From contig DLLX01000057.1 in NCBI GenBank assembly GCA_002479145.1, positions 1 to 50,768 on the forward strand: a DNA stretch of 50,768 nt. Direction: 5' to 3'. Below, piece after piece: positions 8,232-18,200 of this stretch. The notes under the pieces were generated by a model that saw only the letters and a program-made list of their open reading frames with translations, did not search any database and had not been told where the DNA came from. The position numbers and the translations under genes are program-made. Numbering within the stretch: the first letter of the stretch is position 1; each line of letters begins with the position of its first letter. This DNA comes from Prevotella sp. UBA7551. GTDB lineage: Bacteria; Bacteroidota; Bacteroidia; Bacteroidales; Bacteroidaceae.

Positions 8232-10367
8232 ATGAAAACGAAACTAATTCTTTCCGCCTTGTTGCTTCCGCTTTCGGTCGCGGCACAGACGGTGTCGTCG
8301 CCCAATGGCAACGTAAGCCTCTCCTTCTCTCTGGCAGACGGAGGCACGCCGACCTACGAGATGTCCTACAAGGGACGCCATGTCGTCAAGCCTTCACGCC
8401 TCGGGTTGGAGCTGGCCAAGGACAAGCACGCCACCAAGGGGCTTAGGGAGACGAGTCTTATGGAAGGATTCAGTGAGACCAACTCGCAGGTATCGTCTTT
8501 TGACGAGACGTGGAAGCCCGTCTGGGGAGAGACGGCCACCATCAGAAACCACTACAACGAGTTGCTCGTAAGCCTTTGCCAAGACCACACTGGACGCAAA
8601 ATGAACATCCGTTTCCGCGTCTATGACGACGGGATGGGACTCCGCTACGAGTTTCCCCAGCAGGACAGTTTGGTGTATTTCATCGTAAAGGAGGAGCATA
8701 CGCAGTTTGCCATGGCCGGAGACCACACTGCTTGGTGGCTTCCAGGCGACTATGACACGCAGGAGCAGGAGACGCAGGAAAGCCGTTTGTCCGAGATACG
8801 AGGACGATTCCACGATGCCGTCAACTGGACCAACTCCTCCGTGGCGGTGTTTTCCGAGACAGGCGTGCAGACATCCCTCCAGATGAAGTCGCAGGACGGA
8901 CTGTACATCAACATCCATGAGGCAGCATTGGTCAACTATCCGGCCATGCATCTCAACCTGGACGACAAGAACATGGTCTTCGAGTCATGGCTCACACCCG
9001 ACGCCACGGGCAACAAGGCCTATGTGCAGACTCCCTTCAACACACCGTGGCGCACGGTGATGGTGAGCGACGATGCCCGCGACATACTCTCGTCTAACCT
9101 GATTCTCAACCTCAATGAGCCTTGCAAAATCAAGGACACGTCTTGGATACACCCCACAAAATACTGTGGCGTGTGGTGGGAGATGATTGTTGGCAAAAGC
9201 TCCTGGAGCTACACGGACGATCTTCCGAGCGTGAACATTTACCAAGTGGACTGGAACAGCGTCAAGCCCAACGGGCGTCACGGCGCGACTACGGCCAATG
9301 TGAAACGCTATATAGACTTTGCGGCGAAAAATGGCTTGCAGGAAGTACTGGTGGAAGGCTGGAACGTGGGCTGGGAGGACTGGGCCAACCGTTGGAAATG
9401 GGACGTATTCGACTTCGTCACGCCCTATCCCGACTTTGACTTGAAGTATCTCAACGACTACGCCCACTCCAAAGGCGTGAAGCTGCTGATGCACCACGAG
9501 ACCAGTTCAAGCACCATCAACTACGAACGCCACCTGGAGGACGCGCTCAACTTGATGAACCGCTACGGGTACGATGCCGTAAAGACGGGCTATGTGGGCG
9601 ACATCATCCCCCGAGGCGACCATCACTTCAGCCAATCGATGGTCAACCATTACCAATACGTCGTCGAACAGGCCGCCAAACACCATGTGATGGTCAACGC
9701 CCACGAGGCCGTTCGCCCCACCGGACTGTGTCGCACATGGCCCAATTTGGTCGGAAACGAGAGTGCGCGAGGCGGAGAGTACGAGGCATTCGGCGGAAAT
9801 GCGCCCTATCACACGGTCATCTTGCCGTTTACCCGGCTCCAAGGCGGCCCGATGGACTACACTCCGGGCATATTTGAGACCCAACTGAAGAACTGGAGCG
9901 ACAACCCGAGCTGGGTTCGCTCCACGCTTTGCGGGCAGTTGGCACTCTATCTGACCATGTACAGCCCTCTCCAGATGGCCGCCGACCTGCCTGAGCACTA
10001 CGAAAAATACGATGACGCCTTCCAGTTCATCCGCGACGTGGCGACCGACTGGGACGACAGCCGCTACCTGGAGGCAGAACCGGCACGCTACATCACCGTG
10101 GCGCGCAAGGCAAAGGGCACCGACAACTGGTTCATCGGTGGAAAGTGCAACGAGGACGGGCACAAGTCGGAGCTTCGGCTCGACTTCCTCGACAAGGGAA
10201 AGAAGTACGTATGTACGGTCTATTCCGACGCGAAGGATGCCCACTACGAGAAGAACCCGAAGGCATACGTCATATCCAAGCGCATCGTGAAGCTGGGCGA
10301 CAAGCTCCGTCTGACGATGGCACCAGGCGGAGGCTACGCCGTCTCGCTCTTTCCGGTTTCCAAATAA
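8232..10367 (+). CDS. susB: Glycoside hydrolase family 97 alpha-glucosidase (SusB)
   Basis: SusB removes glucose from the non-reducing end of maltooligosaccharides. The 711-residue product has a signal peptide (cleavage likely near VAAQ, residue 19), pointing to the periplasm. The catalytic and calcium-binding glutamates of inverting GH97 enzymes are all recognisable by alignment to the B. thetaiotaomicron enzyme: Glu423 in MHHETSS, Glu492 in NAHEAVRP and Glu510 in GNESARGGEYEAF. Presence of these glutamates rather than an Asp nucleophile indicates the inverting alpha-glucosidase branch, not the retaining alpha-galactosidase branch. It follows malQ by 85 bp; a hairpin separates it from the pullulanase gene. 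Confidence 0.95.
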   Translation: MKTKLILSALLLPLSVAAQTVSSPNGNVSLSFSLADGGTPTYEMSYKGRHVVKPSRLGLELAKDKHATKGLRETSLMEGFSETNSQVSSFDETWKPVWGETATIRNHYNELLVSLCQDHTGRKMNIRFRVYDDGMGLRYEFPQQDSLVYFIVKEEHTQFAMAGDHTAWWLPGDYDTQEQETQESRLSEIRGRFHDAVNWTNSSVAVFSETGVQTSLQMKSQDGLYINIHEAALVNYPAMHLNLDDKNMVFESWLTPDATGNKAYVQTPFNTPWRTVMVSDDARDILSSNLILNLNEPCKIKDTSWIHPTKYCGVWWEMIVGKSSWSYTDDLPSVNIYQVDWNSVKPNGRHGATTANVKRYIDFAAKNGLQEVLVEGWNVGWEDWANRWKWDVFDFVTPYPDFDLKYLNDYAHSKGVKLLMHHETSSSTINYERHLEDALNLMNRYGYDAVKTGYVGDIIPRGDHHFSQSMVNHYQYVVEQAAKHHVMVNAHEAVRPTGLCRTWPNLVGNESARGGEYEAFGGNAPYHTVILPFTRLQGGPMDYTPGIFETQLKNWSDNPSWVRSTLCGQLALYLTMYSPLQMAADLPEHYEKYDDAFQFIRDVATDWDDSRYLEAEPARYITVARKAKGTDNWFIGGKCNEDGHKSELRLDFLDKGKKYVCTVYSDAKDAHYEKNPKAYVISKRIVKLGDKLRLTMAPGGGYAVSLFPVSK

Positions 10368-10380
10368 AGAGCCAATCTGT

Positions 10381-10419
10381 GTGGGCAAGCAACGGGGGAA
10401 TACCACCCGGCTTGCCCAC
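10381..10419 (+). terminator. Hairpin between susB and the pullulanase gene
   Basis: GTGGGCAAGC (10381-10390) pairs perfectly with GCTTGCCCAC (10410-10419), and CGGG/CCCG inside the 19-nt loop can extend the stem. It begins 13 bp after the susB stop. Only a short TTT follows, so it is at best a partial terminator or an mRNA-stabilising hairpin at the 3' end of malQ-susB. Confidence 0.5.
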
Positions 10420-10491
10420 TCGTTTCTCGGCACAACATAAGATTTCCGGTTTTGGAGCGTTATATATTATAGATAACCCTACCAACAGACA

Positions 10492-12408
10492 ATGATGAGA
10501 AAGCTGATGATGGCCACTTGTTTGGCAATGGTCCTCTCCTCGCAGCCCCTGATGGCACAGGAGACATTCAACGAGATGCAATATTCGCCCAAGGGCACGG
10601 TGTTCACCCTCAACGCCCCTACCCGTCCTACCCTGCGTCTTTACCATGCGGGGCGCGGTGACAAGTATTTTAAGAAGGTCAAGATGAAGCCGGCGGGCAC
10701 CAAAAACCTGTGGAAGGCCGAAGTGAAGGGCAACCTGAAAGGCATGTTCTACACCTTCGACATCGGACGGGGGGAGACCCCTGGCGTGTTTGCCAAGGCA
10801 GTAGGATGCAACGGCGGGCGCGCGGCAGTCATCGATATGGCCGACACCAACCCGGTAGGTTGGGAGGACGACCATCGGTTGACCACAAAAAGCATGGCCG
10901 ACCTGGTGCTCTACGAGCTGCATCACCGTGACTTCTCCATCGATGCCTCCTCGGGACTGGTCAACAAGGGCAAGTTTCTCGCCCTGACGGAGAAGAAAGC
11001 CATCGCCCACCTGAAGGAATTGGGCATAAATGCGGTGCACATTCTGCCGTCGTTCGACTTTGCCTCTATCGATGAGGCTAAGTATAACACACCACAATAC
11101 AACTGGGGCTACGATCCACTCAACTACAATGTGCCGGAGGGCAGCTACTCCTTCGACGCAGAATTGCCCACCCGCCGCATCCTGGAGTTCAAGCAAATGG
11201 TGCAAGCCTTGCACCAAGCGGGCATCCGTGTTGTCCTCGATGTAGTGTACAACCACACCTACAGCCTGGAGGGAAGCAACTTCGACCGCACTTTCCCAGG
11301 GGCTTACTACCGCTATCTGCCCGACGGAACTCCCTCCAACGGGTCGGGCTGCGGCAACGAGACGGCCTCGGAGCGGCCTCTGATGCGCGAGTTCATGCTC
11401 GAAAGCATGAAGTACTGGGTAGAGGAGTACCACATCGACGGATTCAGAGTGGATCTCATGGGATGCCATGACATCGAGACGATGAACCTCATCCGCAAGG
11501 AGCTACAGCAGATTGACCCCTCCGTCTTCATCTATGGAGAAGGATGGAGCGCAGGGAAATGCGCCCTCGACGACCAGAAGCTCGCCACCAAGGCCCACAT
11601 CAAGCAGATGCCAGGTATTGCCGCCTTCAGTGATGAACTGCGCGATGCCCTCCGCGGACCATTCAACGATGATGCACAGGGGGCTTTCCTCGCTGGCATC
11701 CCTGGCCACGAGGAGAGTATCAAGGCTGGCATCGTGGGGCTTACGGCGCATCCACAGGTGGATTACAGCCTCGTGAACTACTCCAAAACGCCATGGGCCA
11801 GCGAACCTACGCAGATGATTGCTTACGTCAGCTGCCACGACGACCTCTGTCTGACCGACCGTCTCCGCACCTCCGTGCCCGAAACGCAGTATGACGAGGA
11901 GGAGTTGATACGCCTTGACCTGCTTGCCCAGACTGCCGTGCTAACCTCGCAAGGCGTGCCTTTCATCCTGAGCGGCGAAGAAATGCTGCGCACGAAGCAG
12001 GGAGTGCGCAACTCCTACAATGCTCCCGACAGCATCAACCACCTCGATTGGAACAATCTGAAGACCTATCCACAGGTGTTCGACTACTACAAGGAGCTCA
12101 TTCACATCCGCCTCGCCCACCCCGCCTTCCGCCTCGGCAGCGCCGAACTGGTCAGAAAGCACCTCGAGTTCCTTCCCACACAGAACTGTCTTGTGGCCTT
12201 CCGACTGAAGAACCATGCAGGAGGCGACACTTGGAACAACATCTATGTCATCCTCAACAGCAGCCAAGACTTCCAGACTGTGCAGATTCCTGAAGGTAAC
12301 TACACCATCGTGGCGGCCAACGGGCAAGCCAATGAGGCTGGACTGGGCGAAATGCAAGGCGGCGAGGTGATGATTGACGGCCAGTCGGCACTGATACTCC
12401 ACGATTAG
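10492..12408 (+). CDS. pulA: Type I pullulanase, CBM48-GH13 (secreted)
   Basis: This 638-residue enzyme should hydrolyse alpha-1,6 branches of pullulan, limit dextrins or amylopectin fragments. A signal peptide (MAQ near residue 23) precedes a CBM48-like domain (about 30-115). The signature YNWGYDPLNYNVPEGSY is diagnostic for type I pullulanases. GH13 catalytic residues are Asp321 (GFRVDLMG, nucleophile), Glu350 (YGEGWSAGK, acid/base) and Asp450 (SCHDD). The start is the first of two adjacent ATG codons. The B. thetaiotaomicron sus operon lacks a debranching enzyme of this type between susB and susA, so the gene extends the set of linkages the cluster can cleave. Confidence 0.93.
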   Translation: MMRKLMMATCLAMVLSSQPLMAQETFNEMQYSPKGTVFTLNAPTRPTLRLYHAGRGDKYFKKVKMKPAGTKNLWKAEVKGNLKGMFYTFDIGRGETPGVFAKAVGCNGGRAAVIDMADTNPVGWEDDHRLTTKSMADLVLYELHHRDFSIDASSGLVNKGKFLALTEKKAIAHLKELGINAVHILPSFDFASIDEAKYNTPQYNWGYDPLNYNVPEGSYSFDAELPTRRILEFKQMVQALHQAGIRVVLDVVYNHTYSLEGSNFDRTFPGAYYRYLPDGTPSNGSGCGNETASERPLMREFMLESMKYWVEEYHIDGFRVDLMGCHDIETMNLIRKELQQIDPSVFIYGEGWSAGKCALDDQKLATKAHIKQMPGIAAFSDELRDALRGPFNDDAQGAFLAGIPGHEESIKAGIVGLTAHPQVDYSLVNYSKTPWASEPTQMIAYVSCHDDLCLTDRLRTSVPETQYDEEELIRLDLLAQTAVLTSQGVPFILSGEEMLRTKQGVRNSYNAPDSINHLDWNNLKTYPQVFDYYKELIHIRLAHPAFRLGSAELVRKHLEFLPTQNCLVAFRLKNHAGGDTWNNIYVILNSSQDFQTVQIPEGNYTIVAANGQANEAGLGEMQGGEVMIDGQSALILHD

Positions 12409-12501
12409 TCCTATGAGAAATGAGGGCGGGAGGACGGTCAAAGCCGCACTTCCCCACCCTTCTTACTTGTTCTATCACACCATTTACTTTTTTTGAAACA
12501 A

Positions 12502-14352
12502 ATGAAAAGATCCATTACCCTACTCATTTTATTGCACATTCTCCTTTCCGCCAACGCAAAGGTGAAAATAACGCGCATCGACCCGACCGACTGGTATGTC
12601 GGGATGAAAGATCCCACCCTCCAACTGATGGTCTACGGCGAAGGAATACGCGACGCACAGGTGTCCACCGACTACCCCAACGCGCGCATCGACTCCCTTG
12701 TCCGCCTCGACTCGCCCAACTATCTGCTCGTTTACATGAACCTGCAAGGGGCACAACCCGGCGAGATGAAACTTCAGTTTTCCCTCAACGGGCAACGAAC
12801 AACGGAGAAATATGTTCTCCGCAGCCGCACAAAGGCAGCCGAGAAGCGTGTGGGATTCAGCAATGCCGATGTGCTCTACCTGCTCATGCCCGACCGCTTT
12901 GCCAATGGCGACACGCGCAACGACGTGGTCAAAGGGATGCGCGACCAGTGCTGCGACCGCTCACAGCCCTCGCTTCGCCACGGTGGCGACCTCGCTGGCA
13001 TAGCCCGTCACCTCGACTACTTCACCCAGTTGGGAGTCACAGCCCTTTGGTTCACGCCCATTTTAGAGAACAACTCGCCCAGCACCGAGCAGAAGCAAAG
13101 CTGCTATCACGGCTATGCGACGACCGACTACTATAAGGTTGACCCTCGCTTTGGCTCCAACGAGGAGTACCGCGCATTGATACGGGCGTGCCACGAGCGT
13201 GGGCTGAAGGTGGTCATGGACATGATCTTCAACCATTGCGGCAGCAGCCATCCCTGGCAGCAGGACACTCCATCACACGATTGGTTCAACCATCCCGGCT
13301 ATGGGCTGCAAACCAGCTACAAACTCACGCCGGTCCTCGACCCCTACGCCGCCGAGGTGGACAAGGAGGAAACCACCGACGGATGGTTTGTAGAGTCGAT
13401 GCCCGACCTCAACCAGCGCAACCCGCACGTCATCCGCTACCTCATACAAAACAGCATCTGGTGGATAGAGACCGCCGACATCGACGGCATACGGATGGAC
13501 ACCTACCCCTATGCCGACCGCAAGGCGATGGCGGAGTGGATGAAGGTCATCGACACGGAGTACCCTAACTTCAACACCGTGGGCGAGACCTGGGTCACGG
13601 AGCCGGCCTATACCGCCGCATGGCAGAAAGACTCACGCCTCAGCAAGGAGAACAGCTACCTGAAAACGGTGATGGACTTCGCCTTCTTCGACCGGCTGAG
13701 CCAAGCAAAGAATGAGGAAACAGACGGCTGGTGGAAGGGGTTCAACCGCATCTACAACTCGCTTTGCTACGATTATCTCTACGAAAACCCGTCGAGTGTG
13801 CTGGCATTCATAGAGAATCACGACACCGACCGCTTCTTGGGCAACGGCAAAGACGCAACTGCGCTGAAGCAAGCCCTGGCACTTCTGTTAACCATCAACC
13901 GCATTCCACAACTCTACTACGGCACGGAGGTGCTTCTCAACGGCACGAAAGAAGTGACCGACGGGAATGTGCGCCGCGACTTTCCCGGCGGATTCCCCGG
14001 CGACACCCACGACTGCTTCACGTCAACGGGGCGCAACACTGCCGAGAACGGCATGTACGAGTGGCTGAGCCGGGTGCTCCACTGGCGCAAGGGCAACGCC
14101 ATCATCACACAGGGCAGCCAAAAGCAGTTCATCCCGTACCAGGGCGTGTATGTGATTTGCCGTCAACTGAATGGCAAAACCGTCATGACCGTACTCAATG
14201 GCCGCCGGTCGGCCGCCGAGTTGAATGTGCGCCGCTATGCCGAAGTGATCGGAAATCATACCTCGGCCCGCGACATCACGACGGGAACCACGATAGACCT
14301 GACCCGCAACGTGCCTCTGTCGGAGCGTCAAACCATGATACTGGAATTCTAA
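12502..14352 (+). CDS. susA: Neopullulanase / alpha-amylase SusA, GH13
   Basis: This 616-residue protein, close to the 617 residues of B. thetaiotaomicron SusA, cleaves alpha-1,4 bonds in maltodextrins and pullulan. ATG at 12502 is preferred over an in-frame TTG at 12493 because MKRSITLLILLHILLSANA forms a proper signal peptide. An N-terminal beta-sandwich as in cyclomaltodextrinases (about 20-115) precedes the barrel. Catalytic residues: Asp333 (DGIRMDTYPY), Glu362 (VGETWVTE), Asp441 (IENHDTDRF). It lies 93 bp after the pullulanase gene on the same strand. A periplasmic location is expected from the family. Confidence 0.93.
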   Translation: MKRSITLLILLHILLSANAKVKITRIDPTDWYVGMKDPTLQLMVYGEGIRDAQVSTDYPNARIDSLVRLDSPNYLLVYMNLQGAQPGEMKLQFSLNGQRTTEKYVLRSRTKAAEKRVGFSNADVLYLLMPDRFANGDTRNDVVKGMRDQCCDRSQPSLRHGGDLAGIARHLDYFTQLGVTALWFTPILENNSPSTEQKQSCYHGYATTDYYKVDPRFGSNEEYRALIRACHERGLKVVMDMIFNHCGSSHPWQQDTPSHDWFNHPGYGLQTSYKLTPVLDPYAAEVDKEETTDGWFVESMPDLNQRNPHVIRYLIQNSIWWIETADIDGIRMDTYPYADRKAMAEWMKVIDTEYPNFNTVGETWVTEPAYTAAWQKDSRLSKENSYLKTVMDFAFFDRLSQAKNEETDGWWKGFNRIYNSLCYDYLYENPSSVLAFIENHDTDRFLGNGKDATALKQALALLLTINRIPQLYYGTEVLLNGTKEVTDGNVRRDFPGGFPGDTHDCFTSTGRNTAENGMYEWLSRVLHWRKGNAIITQGSQKQFIPYQGVYVICRQLNGKTVMTVLNGRRSAAELNVRRYAEVIGNHTSARDITTGTTIDLTRNVPLSERQTMILEF

Positions 14353-14499
14353 TCCTGCAGCTAATACATCCTCACACCTTCCCCTCCGTCCCCTCTTGCG
14401 GGATGGGAGGGCGGGTGAATGGGAGCAGGAGTGTAACCCGAACCGTCACCCGAAGTCGGCCACATCGCAGACTACCAACCCAAACGAAGCATATAGGAC

Positions 14500-15117
14500 A
14501 TGAAGATACTTGCAGTAGGCATGAATTACTTGGAGCACAACCTCGCGCTCCATGGCGCGGCAAAGAAGCCCGAACGCCCGGTGTTGTTTATGAAGTCGGA
14601 CTCGGCTGTGCTGAAGAACGGCAAACCTTTCTTCATTCCCGACGACATGGGACGCATCGAATATGAGACAGAAGTAGTCGTACGCATCTGCCGTCTGGGC
14701 AAGTGCATACCCAAAGAGTTTGCCCACAGGTACTATGACGCCTACACGGTGGGCATAGACTTCACTGCCCGCGACCTGCAAAAGGAACTGAAAGCCAAGG
14801 GGCAACCGTGGGAACTGGCCAAGAGCTTCGACGGTTCGGCGGTACTTGGTCAATGGATGCCAAAGGAAATGTTTCTTGGCCCGCAACAGCTTCACTTTCA
14901 TTTGGACATCAACGGCAAGACTGTCCAGACGGGATGCACGGCAGATATGCTCTACAGCGTCGACGAGTTGATCAGCTATGCCTCACGCTACTTCACGTTC
15001 AAGACTGGCGACCTCTTCTACACGGGTTGTCCCACAGGGTGCGGTCCCGTGGCCATCGACGACCATTTGGAGGGCTATCTGGAAGAGCGCAAGGTGCTTG
15101 ATTTCCGCTGCAAATGA
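14500..15117 (+). CDS. Fumarylacetoacetate hydrolase-family protein
   Basis: The 205-residue protein is a single FAH C-terminal-type domain. The metal-binding set is visible as IEYETEVVV (two Glu, about residues 52-54) and GIDFTARDLQ (Asp near 87), followed by WELAKSFDGSAVLGQW and a C-terminal GDLFYTGCPTGCGPV. Relatives include acylpyruvases and oxaloacetate decarboxylases/tautomerases; the exact substrate cannot be chosen from sequence. It has no signal peptide and no obvious link to starch use. It ends at a strong terminator, which separates it from purL, and may be read through from susA 147 bp upstream. Confidence 0.9.
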   Translation: MKILAVGMNYLEHNLALHGAAKKPERPVLFMKSDSAVLKNGKPFFIPDDMGRIEYETEVVVRICRLGKCIPKEFAHRYYDAYTVGIDFTARDLQKELKAKGQPWELAKSFDGSAVLGQWMPKEMFLGPQQLHFHLDINGKTVQTGCTADMLYSVDELISYASRYFTFKTGDLFYTGCPTGCGPVAIDDHLEGYLEERKVLDFRCK

Positions 15118-15154
15118 GCGGCTTCGACCGTTCCGTGCCTCACAACGCCCTACA

Positions 15155-15193
15155 CCTTGCCGAAGAACACCTCCCATCGGCAAGGCGTTTTTT
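15155..15193 (+). terminator. Intrinsic terminator after the FAH gene
   Basis: CCTTGCCGA (15155-15163) pairs with TCGGCAAGG (15177-15185) across a 13-nt loop and is followed by CG and six T residues (15188-15193). This is a standard rho-independent terminator ending the plus-strand starch/FAH unit. Confidence 0.85.
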
Positions 15194-15224
15194 ATGCCCC
15201 GCTCCCATTCTGTGAGCGGTTTAT

Positions 15225-15255
15225 TTTGTCATTTGTGCTTTTTTGGCTATCTTTG
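15225..15255 (+). promoter_or_regulatory. Consensus promoter of purL
   Basis: TTTG at 15225-15228 is followed after exactly 19 bp by TATCTTTG at 15248-15255. Both elements match the Bacteroidota promoter consensus. The start codon at 15289 is 33 bp further on, and the promoter lies inside the longer open frame starting at 15157, which decides the start in favour of 15289. Confidence 0.8.
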
Positions 15256-15288
15256 CACCATTATTATACTAATTTTTCTCGACAGATT

Positions 15289-18200
15289 ATGATTCTTTTT
15301 TTCAGGACAAGGTCGAAAAGTGTGATCGCCACGGAGGCGGATCACAAACTTTCCAAAGATGAAATAAGCGAACTTAGATGGCTTTACGGCGATGCCGAGC
15401 TGGTGGATAATGAGCAACTGAGTGGGTATTTCGTAGGCCCGCGTCGTGAAATGGTGACTCCCTGGAGCACCAATGCGGTGGAAATCACCCAGAACATGGC
15501 CCTGAAGGGAATCAGTCGCATCGAGGAATACTTCCCGGTGGACTCCCCTGATGCCGAGCATGACCCCATGCTGCAGCGCCTGTATGATGGTCTCGACCAG
15601 CAGATCTTCACCATCGACCATGAGCCGGAGCCCATCAAGCACGTCGATGACCTCGAAAAGTTCAACGAGGAGGAGGGACTGGCACTCTCACCAGAGGAGA
15701 TTGCCTACCTGCACAAGATAGAGAAGGAGAATGACCGGCCACTGACGGACAGCGAAATATTTGGTTTCGCACAGATTAACTCCGAACATTGCCGGCATAA
15801 GATATTCGGTGGCACGTTCATTATTGACGGAAAGGAGATGGAGTCGTCCCTTTTCAACCTCATTAAGAAGACCACACGCGAGAATCCGGGCAGGATTCTC
15901 TCCGCCTACAAGGACAACGTGGCTTTCGCACAAGGCCCTGTCATAGAGCAGTTTGCCCCGAAGAATCAATCTACGGCCGACTATTTCCGCGTGAAACCAG
16001 TGGAAAGCGTCATCTCCCTCAAGGCTGAGACCCACAATTTCCCCACGACCGTGGAGCCTTTCAACGGCGCGGCGACAGGTACAGGAGGCGAAATCCGCGA
16101 CCGTATGGCCGGAGGCGTAGGCTCTTGGCCTATCGCGGGGACGGCAGTTTACATGACCGCCTACCCCAGACTGAAGGAAGATGACGGCAAACAGCCCGCA
16201 TTGCGCGACTGGGAGGACATACTGCCCGTGCGCAAGTGGCTCTATCAGACCCCGGAGCAGATTCTCATCAAGGCTTCCAACGGCGCAAGCGACTTCGGAA
16301 ACAAGTTTGGCCAGCCGCTCATCACGGGTTCCCTGCTCACCTTTGAGCACCAGGAGAACGGCGAAAAGTACGCCTACGACAAAGTCATCATGCTCGCCGG
16401 CGGCGTGGGCTACGGCACAAAGCGCGACTGCCTGAAGAAAGAGCCGCAGCCAGGCAACAAGATTGTGGTCGTGGGAGGCGACAATTACCGCATCGGACTG
16501 GGCGGAGGCTCGGTGTCGTCGGTCGATACGGGCCGCTACAGCAACGGCATAGAGCTGAATGCCGTGCAGCGCGCCAACCCAGAGATGCAGAAACGCGACT
16601 ACAACCTGGTGCGGGCGCTGACCGAGGAAGACGAGAATCCAGTCGTATCCATTCACGATCACGGCTCTGCAGGGCACCTCAACTGCCTCTCCGAGCTGGT
16701 AGAGGAGTGTGGAGGAACCATCGACATGACGAAACTTCCCATCGGCGACAAGACGTTGAGCGCAAAAGAGATTATCGCCAACGAGTCGCAGGAGCGCATG
16801 GGCATCCTCATCGACGAGAAACACCTCTCCCATGTGGCGAAGATTGCGGCACGCGAGCGGGCGCCGATGTATGTGGTCGGCGAGACAACGGGCGACGCCC
16901 ACTTCTCCTTTGTGCAGGGCGACGGGGTGAAACCGTTTGATTTGGATGTCGCTCAGATGTTCGGCCACTCGCCAAAGACCATCATGCGCGATGAGACTGT
17001 GGTGCGCCACTACAAGGATGTGACCTATGACACGGCACAACTCGACGCCTATCTCCGTCGCGTACTGCAACTCGAGGCCGTCGCTTGCAAGGATTGGCTG
17101 ACCAATAAGGTGGACCGCAGCGTGACGGGAAAGGTGGCCCGCCAGCAATGTCAGGGACAATTGCAGCTGCCTTTAAGCGACTGCGGCGTGGTGGCACTCG
17201 ACTATCGTGGCGTGGAAGGTATCGCCACGGCACTCGGACACGCCCCACAGGCAGGATTGGCATCGCCAGAAGCCGGCAGCGTACTGAGCGTTGCGGAGTC
17301 CTTAACCAACATTGTGTGGGCGCCTCTGGCCGAGGGCATGGATTCATTGAGCCTCTCTGCCAACTGGATGTGGCCGTGCCGGTCGCAGAAGGGAGAGGAT
17401 GCGCGCCTCTATCGCGCCGTTCAGGCTCTGTCTGACTTCTGCTGCGCCATCGGCGTAAACGTGCCTACGGGCAAGGACTCGCTTTCCTTGAGCCAGCAAT
17501 ACCCCAACGGCGAGAAGATTATCTCACCGGGTACGGTCATCGTTACGAGCGGAGGCGAGGTCAGCGACATCCGGAAGGTGGTGTCGCCCGTGCTGGTCAA
17601 TGACAAGAACTCGCGCCTCTACCACATCGACTTCTCTTTCTGTGAGCAGGAGCTCGGCGGAAGCGCATTCGCACAAAGTCTCAACAAGGTGGGCGACAAC
17701 GTGCCCACGGTCAAGAATCCACAGTATTTCTGCCAGTGTTTCGAGGCGGTACAGGAGCTGATCAAGCGGGGGTGGATTCTCGCAGGGCACGATATATCGG
17801 CCGGAGGACTCATTACCACACTGCTGGAGATGACGTTTGGCAACGTGGAGGGTGGACTTCGCGTGAACCTGCACGACATCAAGGGCGACGATGTGGGCCG
17901 CAAGCTCTTCGCAGAGAACCCAGGTGTGGTCATTCAGGTGAGCGACAAGCACGCCGATGAGGTGCGCGAATATCTCGAGGAGTGCTGCGTAGGCTACGCG
18001 CGCATAGCACAACCCATGCCTGAACGGCGCATATTGAGCCTCACCGACGGTGCGTTCAAGCAGGAATTCGACATCGATGACCTGCGCGATGTGTGGTACA
18101 AGACCTCTTACCTGCTCGACCGCGACCAGAGCCTGGGCGGAATGGCCAAGAAACGCTACACCAACTACAAGAAGCAGCCGGTCGAAATGCGGTTCAACCC

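Noticed and set aside
15157..15288. 44-residue N-terminal extension of PurL
   Set aside because: This stretch contains the FAH terminator and the purL promoter; the extension has no family counterpart.
15688..17160. 490-codon open frame on the minus strand
   Set aside because: Fully antisense to purL, whose family motifs are clear; no recognisable protein features. Long antisense frames are expected in GC-rich genes.
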